From Bacteroidales bacterium (GTDB lineage: Bacteria > Bacteroidota > Bacteroidia > Bacteroidales > VadinHA17), in contig WXFE01000052.1 of NCBI GenBank assembly GCA_009881065.1, positions 1 to 64,000 of the forward strand: DNA of 64,000 nucleotides. Reading direction: 5' to 3'. How positions within the stretch are numbered: position 1 is the first letter of the stretch; each line of letters opens with the position of its first letter. Below are positions 42,380-51,632 of the stretch, piece by piece. Both the position numbers and the translations under genes were made by a program. The notes beneath the pieces are model-generated. The model was not told the origin of the DNA. It saw only the letters and a program-made list of their open reading frames with translations, and did no database searches.

Positions 42380-45300
42380 TTACAGTGCGATCTTTATGCT
42401 GAAACCAAGGCTTTTAGTTGTAGGCTGAGCGTGATTCTCAACACCTGCTCCATAGTTTCCGCTGTTATAAGAGCTTTCCGGGTCATAGTGCTTCGAGGCA
42501 CGGTAGATGAAGAAGAGGTTTCTTCCAATCAGTGATACTGTAACATTGCCGATAGGTGTGCCTGAAATAAAACGTTTCGGCAGATCATAGCTCAGCGCCA
42601 CCTCTCTCATTTTAACAAAGGTGCCGTCCATAATGAACTCTTCACCGATGTTCCCGACACCACCGGTACCCCAGTAAGTCTGCGGGTTAACGGGAATATT
42701 ATTCTTTTCGCCTGTGGAGACCCATTCTCCTTCAACAAGTTCGCCCTTAACACCTTCTGCAATATATCCACCGGTTCCTGCGTACCACTCCTTGCGGCCT
42801 TCCAGAGTCTCAGCCGTTGTACCAAAAATAACCATGTATCTGGTACCGACTGAATAGAATTCGCCTCCCTTCCTGACATCTATCAGTGAATAGAATGAAA
42901 GACCCTTGTATGAGAAAGTATTTCCGATACCTCCGGTCCAGTCAGGGTTAAAGTTGCCAATATGCTGATAGTTGGAGGTGCCGCCGTCAGCAATTGGCAG
43001 GCCATCAGCATTTATGATACGGTTGCCATTCTTGTCACGCAGGTACTTTGCCACATAGAGATCACCATACGGTCTGCCCGGCTTGGCATATATCTGAATA
43101 TTCCTGTCCTGACCGAGAAGTAATGTCGGGATACCTTCATAAAGCTCAACAACCTCTGAATTGTTCTTGGCAAAGTTGAGTGAGATATCCCAGTTGAATC
43201 CGCTGGCACTTTTTACCGGGCTGGATGTCAGCAAGACCTCAAAACCCTTGTTGGCAAGCTCGCCGGCATTGATTACCTGGGTGAAATAGCCTGTTGACCT
43301 TGGTATTGATGCAGACAGTATCTGGTTTATTGTTTTCTTGCTGTAATAGGTGAAATCAAGACTTAACCTGTCATTGAAGAATCTCAGGTCAGTACCCAGC
43401 TCAATTGAGGTTGTAATATAGGGCTTGATGTTCATGTTTGGCAGGGTGGTTGAAGAGACACTCCCTACCGGAAGGTTGTTGTAAGTATCTGTATAGAGGT
43501 TGTAGTACAGATTGGTCTGGTACACTCCGGGATCACCACCGGCCTGTGCCCATGATGCGCGGATTTTCCCGAACGACAGAATGGCAGGACTTATGGCATC
43601 TCTGAATGCATCAGTAAACACAAAACTTCCCGTTACCGAAGGATAGAAGTATGAGTTGTCAGATGCCGGCAGAGTTGAAGACCAGTCATTTCTCGCGGTA
43701 AGATCAATGAACAAAAAGCCATTATATACAAACTGAGCCGTACCATAAAGGGAAAGGGTTCTTTTATGTGATTCGTAAGAGCCCGTGCCGGGAACGTTCC
43801 CGGAATTGCTGATATGATAAAAATCGGGCACTTTGAAATTGGCTCCGTTCTGCGATATATAGCTGAATTTGGCATCGTAATAGTTTCCGCCGAAGCTTAT
43901 CGAAGAGGTAATCTTACTGGTAATGTTATTATTGGCAGTAAGCAGGAAGTCACTGTTAAACTCCTCATTAAAGTACTTGATGTGCGTGATGTTACCCATG
44001 GGGTAAACCTGGGTTCCTTTAGCCCTGTAGTAGAGGTAGTCCTTGGAATACTCGTCCTGTGAAGCCCTGACCTGAAGTGAGAGCCAGTCAGTGAAGTCAT
44101 ATTTTGCCGAGACAAGAGCCGTGATCCTGTCTATAGTCTCGTCGGTACCCTGCTTGTTGATTGTCCAATATGGGTTCCCTTTATATCTATCTGATGTCCA
44201 GAGATTTTCATTGCCCTCAGGTGTCATGATGTTCATCGCGTCAACAGTTCTGATATTGCGGGGCATCAGAGTAAGGGCATAGCCCGGGTTACCCTGCATA
44301 TCAGCCATCTGCATTCTGCCGGTGACTCTTTGTTTCACGAAGGTGGCTTTGGCGTCAACACTGAGTCTGTCTGACAGTTTGGCGCCTGTTCTCATGTTTA
44401 TGACGTACCGGGTAATGTCATTTGTCGGCTGAATGCCGGAGATGTCATCATAAGTACCTGATAAGCGTGCATTTACATTCTCATTTCCGCCAACCAGTGC
44501 AATGGATGTTGATGATGTATGACCGGTCTGGTAGAAATCTCTCATGTTGTCAGGCTGCGGGTTGAAAGGCTGAACTTTTCCTGACCAGTCAAGAACACTC
44601 TGTCCTTTCATTTCCGGCCCCCAGCTATAGGGCATGCCCTTTGAGGTGTAAGGTATCCCGTCAAGACCTACATCAAGAGTACCGTTGGAGCCCTGCCCGT
44701 AAACATTCTGTAAATCAGGGAAGAGAAGAGGTGTGTCAGCAGTGTAGGAGGTGCTGGCCGTTATACCAATACCTTTCCTGGCCTTGCCGGATTTTGTTGT
44801 AATCACAATCACACCGTTGTTTGCCCGCGAGCCGTAAAGAGAAGCCGCATTTGGCCCTTTGAGGACAGATATTGATTCAATATCTGCCGGGTTGATGGTT
44901 GACAGTATGTCACCCTGGTCAATCCCTCCATACATGCCTGATTCTCCGAATTTCATGTTGTCAAAAGGAATACCGTCAATGACATAGAGAGGATCATTGC
45001 TGCCGCTCAACTGGTTGTAACCACGAAGCAGGACGCGGGATGTTCCTGCCGGACCGGAGGCATTTGGCTGGATAAGGAGCCCGGGAACCTTTCCCGCAAG
45101 GGTATTGATCACGCTGTTCTCCTTTGTCCTTTCTATTGCCTCTGCAGACAACTCTCCGATAGAATAACCAAGTGCTTTTTTCTGCCTTGTGATGTTGAGT
45201 GCAGTAACGACTACATCTTCAACCATGGTGACAGAAGGCTGCATTACTACATTGATGACTGATCTCTGCTGAATCGGAGCTTCAAAAGTCTCCATTCCCA

Positions 45301-45592
45301 GAAATGAGAAGACCAATGTTTGCGCTGTGGCAGGAACGCTGATCGAATAATTTCCATTCTGATCAGTGCTTACTCCTGTTGTTGTACCTTTAATGATTAC
45401 AGCGACTCCTGGCAGGGGAAGACCATCCTCTGCACTTGTAACCTTTCCGGTAACAGTCCTTTCCTGCTGGATAATACCATCCGGGAAAGAATGACCGGCA
45501 AGCAGTTTGTTCTCAGCGAGCAGACCAAAGATGGCTGCCATCATCGTGAAAACAAGAAATGCTTTCCATGTTTGCCTTTTAGAGATTTTCAT
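42380..45592 (-). CDS. SusC/RagA-family TonB-dependent outer-membrane transporter
   Basis: A 1070-residue porin. It has a signal peptide (about 1-32), then a carboxypeptidase-D-like domain (about 46-125; VTGKVTSAEDGLPLPGV...STDQNGNYS), the plug (about 130-250, ending KGPNAASLYGSRANNGVIVITTK) and a 22-strand barrel ending GFSIKIAL. It imports oligosaccharides with TonB energy. It is the first gene of the leftward locus. The 958-bp gap upstream separates it from lacI and contains a LacI-like site, so LacI control is likely. No anti-sigma (FecR/STN) domain is present. Confidence 0.95.
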   Translation of the reverse strand: MKISKRQTWKAFLVFTMMAAIFGLLAENKLLAGHSFPDGIIQQERTVTGKVTSAEDGLPLPGVAVIIKGTTTGVSTDQNGNYSISVPATAQTLVFSFLGMETFEAPIQQRSVINVVMQPSVTMVEDVVVTALNITRQKKALGYSIGELSAEAIERTKENSVINTLAGKVPGLLIQPNASGPAGTSRVLLRGYNQLSGSNDPLYVIDGIPFDNMKFGESGMYGGIDQGDILSTINPADIESISVLKGPNAASLYGSRANNGVIVITTKSGKARKGIGITASTSYTADTPLLFPDLQNVYGQGSNGTLDVGLDGIPYTSKGMPYSWGPEMKGQSVLDWSGKVQPFNPQPDNMRDFYQTGHTSSTSIALVGGNENVNARLSGTYDDISGIQPTNDITRYVINMRTGAKLSDRLSVDAKATFVKQRVTGRMQMADMQGNPGYALTLMPRNIRTVDAMNIMTPEGNENLWTSDRYKGNPYWTINKQGTDETIDRITALVSAKYDFTDWLSLQVRASQDEYSKDYLYYRAKGTQVYPMGNITHIKYFNEEFNSDFLLTANNNITSKITSSISFGGNYYDAKFSYISQNGANFKVPDFYHISNSGNVPGTGSYESHKRTLSLYGTAQFVYNGFLFIDLTARNDWSSTLPASDNSYFYPSVTGSFVFTDAFRDAISPAILSFGKIRASWAQAGGDPGVYQTNLYYNLYTDTYNNLPVGSVSSTTLPNMNIKPYITTSIELGTDLRFFNDRLSLDFTYYSKKTINQILSASIPRSTGYFTQVINAGELANKGFEVLLTSSPVKSASGFNWDISLNFAKNNSEVVELYEGIPTLLLGQDRNIQIYAKPGRPYGDLYVAKYLRDKNGNRIINADGLPIADGGTSNYQHIGNFNPDWTGGIGNTFSYKGLSFYSLIDVRKGGEFYSVGTRYMVIFGTTAETLEGRKEWYAGTGGYIAEGVKGELVEGEWVSTGEKNNIPVNPQTYWGTGGVGNIGEEFIMDGTFVKMREVALSYDLPKRFISGTPIGNVTVSLIGRNLFFIYRASKHYDPESSYNSGNYGAGVENHAQPTTKSLGFSIKIAL

Positions 45593-46058
45593 TTTGTAAA
45601 GATTAATGTTGATTGATTAGGATTAAAGGTTTATATAATAGCTCATCATGATTAAGTAATTCTGAGGTAGTAAGAAGAGCATCCTTATGCCATAAAAATC
45701 AAGTGACATTCTGCTTTCCTTTTCTTATTAAGCTTTGTCATGTTCAATGCATAAATGCCATCAGAGTACTTGGAGAGTTCTCCGGCCTGTCACTTTCCAA
45801 ACTAAAAGGGAATTCAAGACTATCTGACTGATACCATAACATTATGAAAACGATGGTAAAATAAACTATAATCTATGTTTCCGGCTTATTCTTTCAACAT
45901 ATTACTGTTTCCCTTTCGTTTTAATGATCAGGTAATGGCAGTAATTATATATCATTGAAAAAGAATAAGTAAACAAGAAATATAACGAAAGTCTTCCTGC
46001 GCAGCCAGTACTTCAAAGAACGTTTCAATACAAAGTTATGTTTAAGAAAATTAAAAAG

Positions 46059-46068
46059 CAAACGTTTT
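46059..46068. promoter_or_regulatory. LacI-type operator-like site, distal
   Basis: CAAACGTTTT shares the AAACGTTT core with the site next to lacI. LacI-family operators are palindromes centred on CG. It lies about 470 bp from both susC and lacI and could support a DNA loop. Confidence 0.45.
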
Positions 46069-46496
46069 CATAAATATTTTTTATGTTATTCAGACACAAT
46101 AGGCCGGATTCGTCATAATTGACTGCCTATATCATTAATTCATTATATGTTACATCAGAAAATTGGAATTGTTCAGTTCAATAACAGGGCTGTATTCTCT
46201 GTTTTTTATACAACAAGGGGCTGTCAGGGCAGGAGAATTAATGTCAGGCTTCAGGCAGACCGGGTCTGAATAATTACATAAACAGACTCTTAACAGTAAA
46301 GTGAGCCGGTAAAAAACATGGTTCAGGGATTTTAAGGGAGTATCCATGAAGTGTCTTCAGAATCATGTAAATTTGTCTGATGCGCTTAAGAAGCAGAGAA
46401 ACAGGATGTTGCCATTAAGAGCGCTCTCCGGGCAGGGCTCTGCCGGCAGGGCAATTTTCCTGCCTGATTTCAAGGATGATTTGATAAATATATTGT

Positions 46497-46504
46497 TATA
46501 TTTG
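46497..46504 (+). promoter_or_regulatory. -7 box (TATATTTG) of lacI
   Basis: An exact match to TAnnTTTG, 46 bp before the lacI ATG. The expected start of transcription is about 10 bp upstream of the operator palindrome. Confidence 0.6.
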
Positions 46505-46528
46505 CACCTCAAATAGAATTGATTTATT

Positions 46529-46538
46529 CAAACGTTTG
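46529..46538. promoter_or_regulatory. LacI-type operator palindrome in the lacI leader
   Basis: CAAACGTTTG is a perfect 10-bp palindrome with central CG, flanked by TT on the left and TGAA on the right, 12 bp before the lacI ATG. Its place downstream of the -7 box suggests self-repression by roadblock. Confidence 0.65.
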
Positions 46539-46550
46539 TGAAGGCTGATA

Positions 46551-47585
46551 ATGGCTAAACCGAATGTAACACTAAAAGATCTGGCAAGAGAGTTGAACCT
46601 GTCACTCTCCACCGTGTCGAGAGCTTTGCAGAATAGTGAATCGATAAGTAAAAAGACCAGAAAAAGAGTCCTTGCAGAGGCTGAGCGGCTTGGGTATTTC
46701 CCGAATTCAATGGCATCAAGCCTGAGACGCAGCAAATCAAATCTGATTGGCATAATCGTTCCACGGATAAGTATTTACTTTCATTCAAGGGTAATCTCCG
46801 GTATTGAGGAGGTGGCGTTTAAGAATGGCTATAATGTTGTCATCTGCCAGTCGAATGATTCATATGAGCGTGAGGTTGCCAATACTGAGGCATTATTGGC
46901 GAACAGAGTCGGGGGAGTTATTGCCTGTCTGGCACTTGAAACAGAAGACAACCGGCATTTCTTGCGGTTTTCCAAATTCAATACCCCGTTGGTGTTTTTT
47001 GACAGGGTATGCCAGGATTTTGCCTGTAACAAGGTGGTTATTGATGATTTTGAAGCAGCCTATAAAGCAACTCAACACCTTATAAATATAGGCTGCAAAC
47101 GTATCGCCCACATTGCAGGTCATCAGGGAACAAGTATTTTCAAGGCACGACTTGAAGGATACAAGGCAGCGCTGAGAGATAACGATGCAATGTCTTCTGA
47201 TGACTATGTGAAAGAGATGAAAAATCTTAATTATAATGAGGGTTATAATTATTCAGGCAGTCTCTTTGCCCTTAACCCGCCACCTGACGGTATCTTCTGT
47301 GCCAATGATGATTCTGCTGTTGGAATCATTCAGGGCGCCAAGGCATTTGGAATAAAAGTACCTGAGGATTGTGCAGTGGTCGGGTTTAGTAATTATCCGG
47401 TTTCAACTATTGTTGAACCGTCACTGACAACTATTGACGACAGAGCCATTGAGATGGGGCAGGCAGCTGCGAAACTCTTACTTCAGCAGATTGAAGACAA
47501 GAGTGACTTTGTATCATCTCAGACAATAGTCATCGAGACAGACCTTATTATTCGTGAATCTACCCAAAGGGCACCTGCCAGGTGA
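46551..47585 (+). CDS. LacI-family transcriptional regulator
   Basis: A 344-residue repressor-type protein. The N-terminal helix-turn-helix (about 6-27, VTLKDLARELNLSLSTVSRAL) and hinge helix (about 48-58) bind DNA. Residues about 62-335 are a periplasmic-binding-protein-like effector domain (IIGIIVPRIS, FFDRVCQDF, DGIFCANDDSAVGI, EPSLTTIDD). It is the likely local regulator of the leftward susC locus and of itself, given the palindrome in its leader. The inducer is expected to be a sugar released by the locus. Its 3' end overlaps the convergent lipoprotein gene by 26 bp. Confidence 0.92.
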   Translation: MAKPNVTLKDLARELNLSLSTVSRALQNSESISKKTRKRVLAEAERLGYFPNSMASSLRRSKSNLIGIIVPRISIYFHSRVISGIEEVAFKNGYNVVICQSNDSYEREVANTEALLANRVGGVIACLALETEDNRHFLRFSKFNTPLVFFDRVCQDFACNKVVIDDFEAAYKATQHLINIGCKRIAHIAGHQGTSIFKARLEGYKAALRDNDAMSSDDYVKEMKNLNYNEGYNYSGSLFALNPPPDGIFCANDDSAVGIIQGAKAFGIKVPEDCAVVGFSNYPVSTIVEPSLTTIDDRAIEMGQAAAKLLLQQIEDKSDFVSSQTIVIETDLIIRESTQRAPAR

Positions 47586-47889
47586 TTTTTCCCCTGCGGA
47601 TTGGAAGGGTAAAGCCGGCTCCTGCTCCTGTCACTGAGGTTACCGTGGCGGTATAGACCTTTCCGGCATCGGTAACGAACATGAACACTATCTGGTCACT
47701 TACTGCAAATCCGCTGTGACTGTAATGGCAACCTGTGCCTTCGGCAGGAACTTTAAAGCTTTCAGAAATGGATATCCTTGTGATCTTCAATCCTCCCTCA
47801 TCCGGAGGAGGCGGATCTTCCTTGCACCCGGTGAAGGCGGCTATTGCCGCAATCAAAAGCAGAAATAACAGTTTCTTTATGGCAGGCAT
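47560..47889 (-). CDS. Small lipoprotein of unknown function
   Basis: A 109-residue protein with a lipoprotein signal (AAIAAFTGC) and a short Pro-rich linker (DPPPPDEGG). The rest is a beta-rich domain with two Cys-free strands and one internal Cys (EGTGCHYSHSGF). It ends the glpD-glpT-HAD-GDPD run, 12 bp after the GDPD gene, and its last codons overlap the convergent lacI 3' end. No family is recognised. It may be an accessory to the surface phosphodiesterase. Confidence 0.7.
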   Translation of the reverse strand: MPAIKKLLFLLLIAAIAAFTGCKEDPPPPDEGGLKITRISISESFKVPAEGTGCHYSHSGFAVSDQIVFMFVTDAGKVYTATVTSVTGAGAGFTLPIRRGKITWQVPFG

Positions 47890-47901
47890 GCAATTCTCAT
47901 T

Positions 47902-49086
47902 TTACTGATTATACCCCAGGTCAGCAAGTATCTCCGGCGGGCTCTTTTCAGTTTTAAAGGCACGAACCTTCCGTGCATGATAGAAATCTACTGTCAGGTC
48001 AGTGCGGTTGGTGATCATGCCGTCAGTGAGAGGGGAGGCATTCTCCCCGTCACTCTGGCCGAAATATTTCTCCATCTGCTCAACTGTATTGAATGAGTAT
48101 ACGTTTGATTTAAGAGCTGCGGCACGGATCTTTGCAGCAAACTCCGGCGAGAGGCCGTCATTCTCATCCCCGAGATTGGTGCCTATAAACTGTGCGCCGC
48201 ACTCACGTGCAAAAGCCACTATGCTGTCAGTCACAGCCTCCTGTGCAAAGAGGTTGGCTTTTGTATTGCCGATGAGATAGCTTGCCGGTACCTGTTCGCG
48301 AAAGACCCTTTTGATGTTCATCATTCCCTTCTGTGAAAATGTCTGCACAAGGATTTTTCCCCTGGTGTTGCCGACGTTGACCCTGTTTCCCTTCAGGAAT
48401 GGTTCATCAGCTGACGGTATAGCACCCTCAAGCGGATTCCATTCAATCCTGGTCAGTTCATCGTAAACCTGTTCTTCGATGAGAGGGTATTCATCAGGTA
48501 TTTTGAATTCAATATATATTCCGGGCCTGTGACCGTTGTCTGCCGGATCATCCTCATACTCAAAGTGGTATATTCCGGTTTCATCTTTTGTAAAGAGGCG
48601 GCTGCCATCAGGATTTCTTTTTATCCGTTTGCCTTCGGCGATGCGGAAAACGTCTTCAAATGTCAGTACCTCCTGACCTGCGAAGCTCTGCCGGGCCTGG
48701 TCAGGGTTCTTTTTGTTGAAAGCACTCCCGTTATCGAGCTGCATAATCTCTTCCCAGGTGAAGGTGCCTATGTTATCATCTTCCCTGCCGGGAAAGATCT
48801 CCGCCACGTTGGTGGTACGTTTAAAGGTTCTGTCATGCATTATTACCAGTACACTGTCCTTTGTCCGGTGCAGATCGAGTTCCATGTAATCAGCGCCGGT
48901 GTTGCGTGCCCAGCGGAAGGCTGATTCGGTAAGCTCGGGAGCCCAGTATATGGTTCCGCGATGCGCTATGACCGCGTTGTCAGGCATGTATTCCTGCACT
49001 CCTCCCGTTACGGGAGTGTTTTTGCCGGCACATCCTGCCAGCAGGGCAGCAGTAGCGGCCATTGAGAAAAGTACTCTTATTTTCAT
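47902..49086 (-). CDS. Glycerophosphodiester phosphodiesterase lipoprotein
   Basis: A 394-residue exported lipoprotein (lipobox LLAGC). The GDPD barrel shows IAHRG (first catalytic His), ELDLHRTKDSVLVIMHD (metal ligands and second His) and DNGSAFNKK. It cleaves glycerophosphodiesters from phospholipid breakdown to glycerol-3-phosphate and an alcohol. The downstream route is in the same operon: GlpT imports G3P and GlpD oxidises it. It resembles GlpQ in role, but the chain is longer and has insertions between about 130 and 220. The HAD gene is 9 bp upstream. Confidence 0.9.
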   Translation of the reverse strand: MKIRVLFSMAATAALLAGCAGKNTPVTGGVQEYMPDNAVIAHRGTIYWAPELTESAFRWARNTGADYMELDLHRTKDSVLVIMHDRTFKRTTNVAEIFPGREDDNIGTFTWEEIMQLDNGSAFNKKNPDQARQSFAGQEVLTFEDVFRIAEGKRIKRNPDGSRLFTKDETGIYHFEYEDDPADNGHRPGIYIEFKIPDEYPLIEEQVYDELTRIEWNPLEGAIPSADEPFLKGNRVNVGNTRGKILVQTFSQKGMMNIKRVFREQVPASYLIGNTKANLFAQEAVTDSIVAFARECGAQFIGTNLGDENDGLSPEFAAKIRAAALKSNVYSFNTVEQMEKYFGQSDGENASPLTDGMITNRTDLTVDFYHARKVRAFKTEKSPPEILADLGYNQ

Positions 49087-49095
49087 TGTGACTGA

Positions 49096-50025
49096 TCATT
49101 TAGGATTTGCCCTGTTTTCTCTGATCTTCCACTCTTCAGTGTGGAATCTGACCTTAGGGTCACGCACATCATTGCACCTGACAATCAGTGCCCCTTCCTT
49201 CTCCCAGTATGCTTTCACCGTATAGCCGCTCATGGGGCCGTCCTCCGGGCCGCGAACGGTAACATCATCCGGATTGACAACAATCTTCAGTCCTGCCGAC
49301 TCGTTCAGCATATCCATGTCGCCGCGGCTGTTGCCTCCTACAATCAGGGGCCTTGCCTTGATAAAGGTCTCTATGGTATGAGCCTTACCGTCATCCTGCG
49401 GGAGGGGAGGGATGATCTCGCCGGTGGTGACACCGTCCTTTACAACGCACTTGGCGCCCACAACGTTGGTGACAGGAATGCCATATTCCTCTGACACGAA
49501 CTTCTGGTAGAGAAACTCAGGCGATGCTGTCAGTATGTAGACCTCGAAACCATATTCCTTCAGGTTTGCAACCAGCTGTTTCATCTCCGGGTAGGTTTTA
49601 CTGCTGTATGATTCCCGGTAGCATTCATATCCTATCATTTCTATCTCTCCGGGTGTCAGACCTGCCAGGAAATGAATCCTGTTTTCCACGTAGGGTTTCC
49701 CTACGTTGTTGCCGTCTTTGACCATTCTTTCCAGGATTTTCAGTTTCTCCTTTGCCTCACGGTCCTTTCTCTCCTTCAGAACCTCGTCAGCATAACGGTA
49801 GAGTGCTTCGTCAGCAAGGTAATAAGGCACCTGGCCGAAGGTGGTCCCGTCACTGTCAAACACCGCCACTTTCCTGATGTTCATGGTGATGGTTGAGTTG
49901 AGGAACCCTTCAATCTGGTCATTGACATCCTGTGACCAGCCGGAAATATGCCGGTAGGTCTGTGCATTAACCGTCAGGTTAAGGCAGAATGCTGATGCAA
50001 GAACAGTTACTATCAGTCGTTTCAT
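49096..50025 (-). CDS. Exported HAD-family phosphatase
   Basis: A 309-residue protein with a signal peptide (about 1-21). HAD motifs are VAVFDSDGTT (nucleophile and acid Asp), ILTASPEF (motif II Thr/Ser), a Lys in the cap-following helix and GGNSRGDMDML (motif IV). The fold is nearest to phosphoserine-phosphatase-like HADs. In the periplasm it could dephosphorylate glycerol-3-phosphate or other phosphate monoesters released by GDPD. It has its own 66-bp dyad promoter element, so HAD-GDPD-lipoprotein may form a separately controlled unit inside the glp cluster. Confidence 0.85.
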   Translation of the reverse strand: MKRLIVTVLASAFCLNLTVNAQTYRHISGWSQDVNDQIEGFLNSTITMNIRKVAVFDSDGTTFGQVPYYLADEALYRYADEVLKERKDREAKEKLKILERMVKDGNNVGKPYVENRIHFLAGLTPGEIEMIGYECYRESYSSKTYPEMKQLVANLKEYGFEVYILTASPEFLYQKFVSEEYGIPVTNVVGAKCVVKDGVTTGEIIPPLPQDDGKAHTIETFIKARPLIVGGNSRGDMDMLNESAGLKIVVNPDDVTVRGPEDGPMSGYTVKAYWEKEGALIVRCNDVRDPKVRFHTEEWKIRENRANPK

Positions 50026-50054
50026 TATAATAAAATTTTGATTTTAAAGGTATT

Positions 50055-50120
50055 ATGGAACCCATATGACTGAGAATCATATAGACAGGTGTTTGACTGT
50101 TTGATACATGTGGGTTTCAT
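50055..50120 (-). promoter_or_regulatory. 66-bp dyad element, copy C (promoter-operator)
   Basis: The plus strand opens ATGGAACCCATATGACTGAG, has the core GACAGGTGTTTG and closes ACATGTGGGTTTCAT. It ends 29 bp upstream of the ATG at 50025; the gap holds AATACCTTTAAAA, a near match to the -7 consensus. It is the best-conserved copy and lies between glpT and the HAD gene. Confidence 0.78.
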
Positions 50121-50125
50121 GTTAA

Positions 50126-51586
50126 TCATTTTGAGTGTCCGAGATATGTCTCCTTTTCCTTTTTCCATGTTGTTGCCGAGAAGATGGCAGCCAGTATGCT
50201 GGCAGCAATGAAGATCCGGAAGGTTGCACCCCAGCCAAGGCTTACGTTGTCGGCCACTGCGCCTATCAGCACCTTCGAGAGGAGGGCATCGCCCAGGAGG
50301 TATCCGAAGAGGCCTACGAAGCCGGCAGCAGTCCCTGCAGCGTTCTTCGGTACGAGGTTGACGGCCTGCACTCCGATGAGGGCCACCGGGCCATAGATGA
50401 AGAATCCGATGGCTATCAGGGCAGAATAGACCACCGTGACCCTTGTGGCATCAGGATCAGTGCCAAAGGCATTTGCAAGAAATGAAGCCACGGGCAGGGC
50501 CTTCCAGTAGAGCAGAATGCTGAGCAGCACCAGTACCATATAGATGACGTTTGCCGGAGCACAACGACCCTTGAACACCTTTGAGGAGACCCATCCGATG
50601 AGCACCATTCCCGGTACACCGGCATAGTTATGCAGTGAAAAGGCCATCTTGCTCTGTTCGCTGGTAAGCAGCCCTGCTTCCTCACAGTATGTGGGTGCCC
50701 AGTCGCCTATGCCGTAACGGATGAGGTAGACGAAGACGTTGGCAAGAGCAATAAGCCACAGAATTTTGTTGGTGAAGATGTATTTAACAAAGAGCTCCTT
50801 CACCGGGATCTTCTTGTCGGAGCTCATATTCTTCTGTGCCGGCACATCATTTCTGTATTTGTCTATGGCGGGAAGGCCGCATGACTGAGGTGTGTCACGC
50901 AGTGTCAGCCAGCAGAAGAGCGCCAGCAGCAGTGCCACTGCACTGGGGAAGATGAAGACTGCCCTCCAGCTCTGCTCAACGGTTACTCCTCCTCCGAGGT
51001 CAACCAGAAAGAGGCCGCCAAGGAGCATGGTGCCCCAGGCTGCCAGGTTACCCATCAGGCCGCTGCCGACAGTGTGGGAGGTGTTCCATATACCCATCTT
51101 GAAGCTTCGCTCATTGTGCGAGAACCAGTGAACCATTATGCGGCCACATGGTGGCCAGCCCATACCGCCAAGCCAGCCTATGACAAGCATGAAGAGGAAA
51201 ATTATCCATACTGCGCTGGTGGCGAAGGGAAAAACCCCGACTGACATCATCAGGAGTGAAGAGAGGATGAGACCCGTTACGAGGAACTTCCTGGCATCTG
51301 ACCTGTCAGAAAGAGCTCCCATGATGAATTTGCTGAAAGCATAGGCAATTGATATGGCCGAGAGGGCTATTCCGAGCTCCAGCTTGGTGTAACCCAGACC
51401 GCCGTTCTCAACTGGCTGGATCATCCCGGGAATGGCCAGAGCCAGATTCTTCCTGACAAGGTAATATGCTGCATAGCCAATAAAAGCTCCCAAAAAGACC
51501 TGCAGACGAAGCCGCTTGTAAGTTTTGTCAATCTTCTCCTCAGGCAGGGGTTCCTTGTATGGGGGTGGTTTTAAAAAGTTTATCAT
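50126..51586 (-). CDS. glpT: Glycerol-3-phosphate transporter (MFS)
   Basis: A 486-residue inner-membrane antiporter with 12 predicted segments. It has the organophosphate:phosphate antiporter signature GWLGGMGWPPCGRIMVHWFS, and the N-terminal RKNLALAIPGM and KFIMGALSDRSD loops are as in GlpT. It exchanges external glycerol-3-phosphate for phosphate. It lies 46 bp after glpD in the same direction. Together with GDPD and GlpD it makes a full path from glycerophosphodiesters to dihydroxyacetone phosphate. Confidence 0.93.
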   Translation of the reverse strand: MINFLKPPPYKEPLPEEKIDKTYKRLRLQVFLGAFIGYAAYYLVRKNLALAIPGMIQPVENGGLGYTKLELGIALSAISIAYAFSKFIMGALSDRSDARKFLVTGLILSSLLMMSVGVFPFATSAVWIIFLFMLVIGWLGGMGWPPCGRIMVHWFSHNERSFKMGIWNTSHTVGSGLMGNLAAWGTMLLGGLFLVDLGGGVTVEQSWRAVFIFPSAVALLLALFCWLTLRDTPQSCGLPAIDKYRNDVPAQKNMSSDKKIPVKELFVKYIFTNKILWLIALANVFVYLIRYGIGDWAPTYCEEAGLLTSEQSKMAFSLHNYAGVPGMVLIGWVSSKVFKGRCAPANVIYMVLVLLSILLYWKALPVASFLANAFGTDPDATRVTVVYSALIAIGFFIYGPVALIGVQAVNLVPKNAAGTAAGFVGLFGYLLGDALLSKVLIGAVADNVSLGWGATFRIFIAASILAAIFSATTWKKEKETYLGHSK

Positions 51587-51632
51587 CGGTGAGTTGTTTG
51601 TCAGGTTGCTTTGTCAGGTTTTCTGTCAGATA

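Larger units (their letters stand above)
45593..46550. other. 958-bp intergenic control region between susC and lacI
   Basis: The gap is AT-rich and holds no convincing gene. Visible features are a CAAACGTTTT half-palindrome (46059-46068), a TATATTTG promoter box and a CAAACGTTTG palindrome next to lacI, and on the minus strand ATAAACCTTTAAT about 35-50 bp before the susC ATG, which resembles the CCTTTA boxes downstream of the dyad elements. A 65-codon frame at 46150-46347 shows no coding character. Confidence 0.6.

Noticed and set aside
46150-46347. 65-codon minus-strand ORF in the susC-lacI gap
   Set aside because: No signal, motif or start context; AT-rich control region, and the peptide composition looks random.
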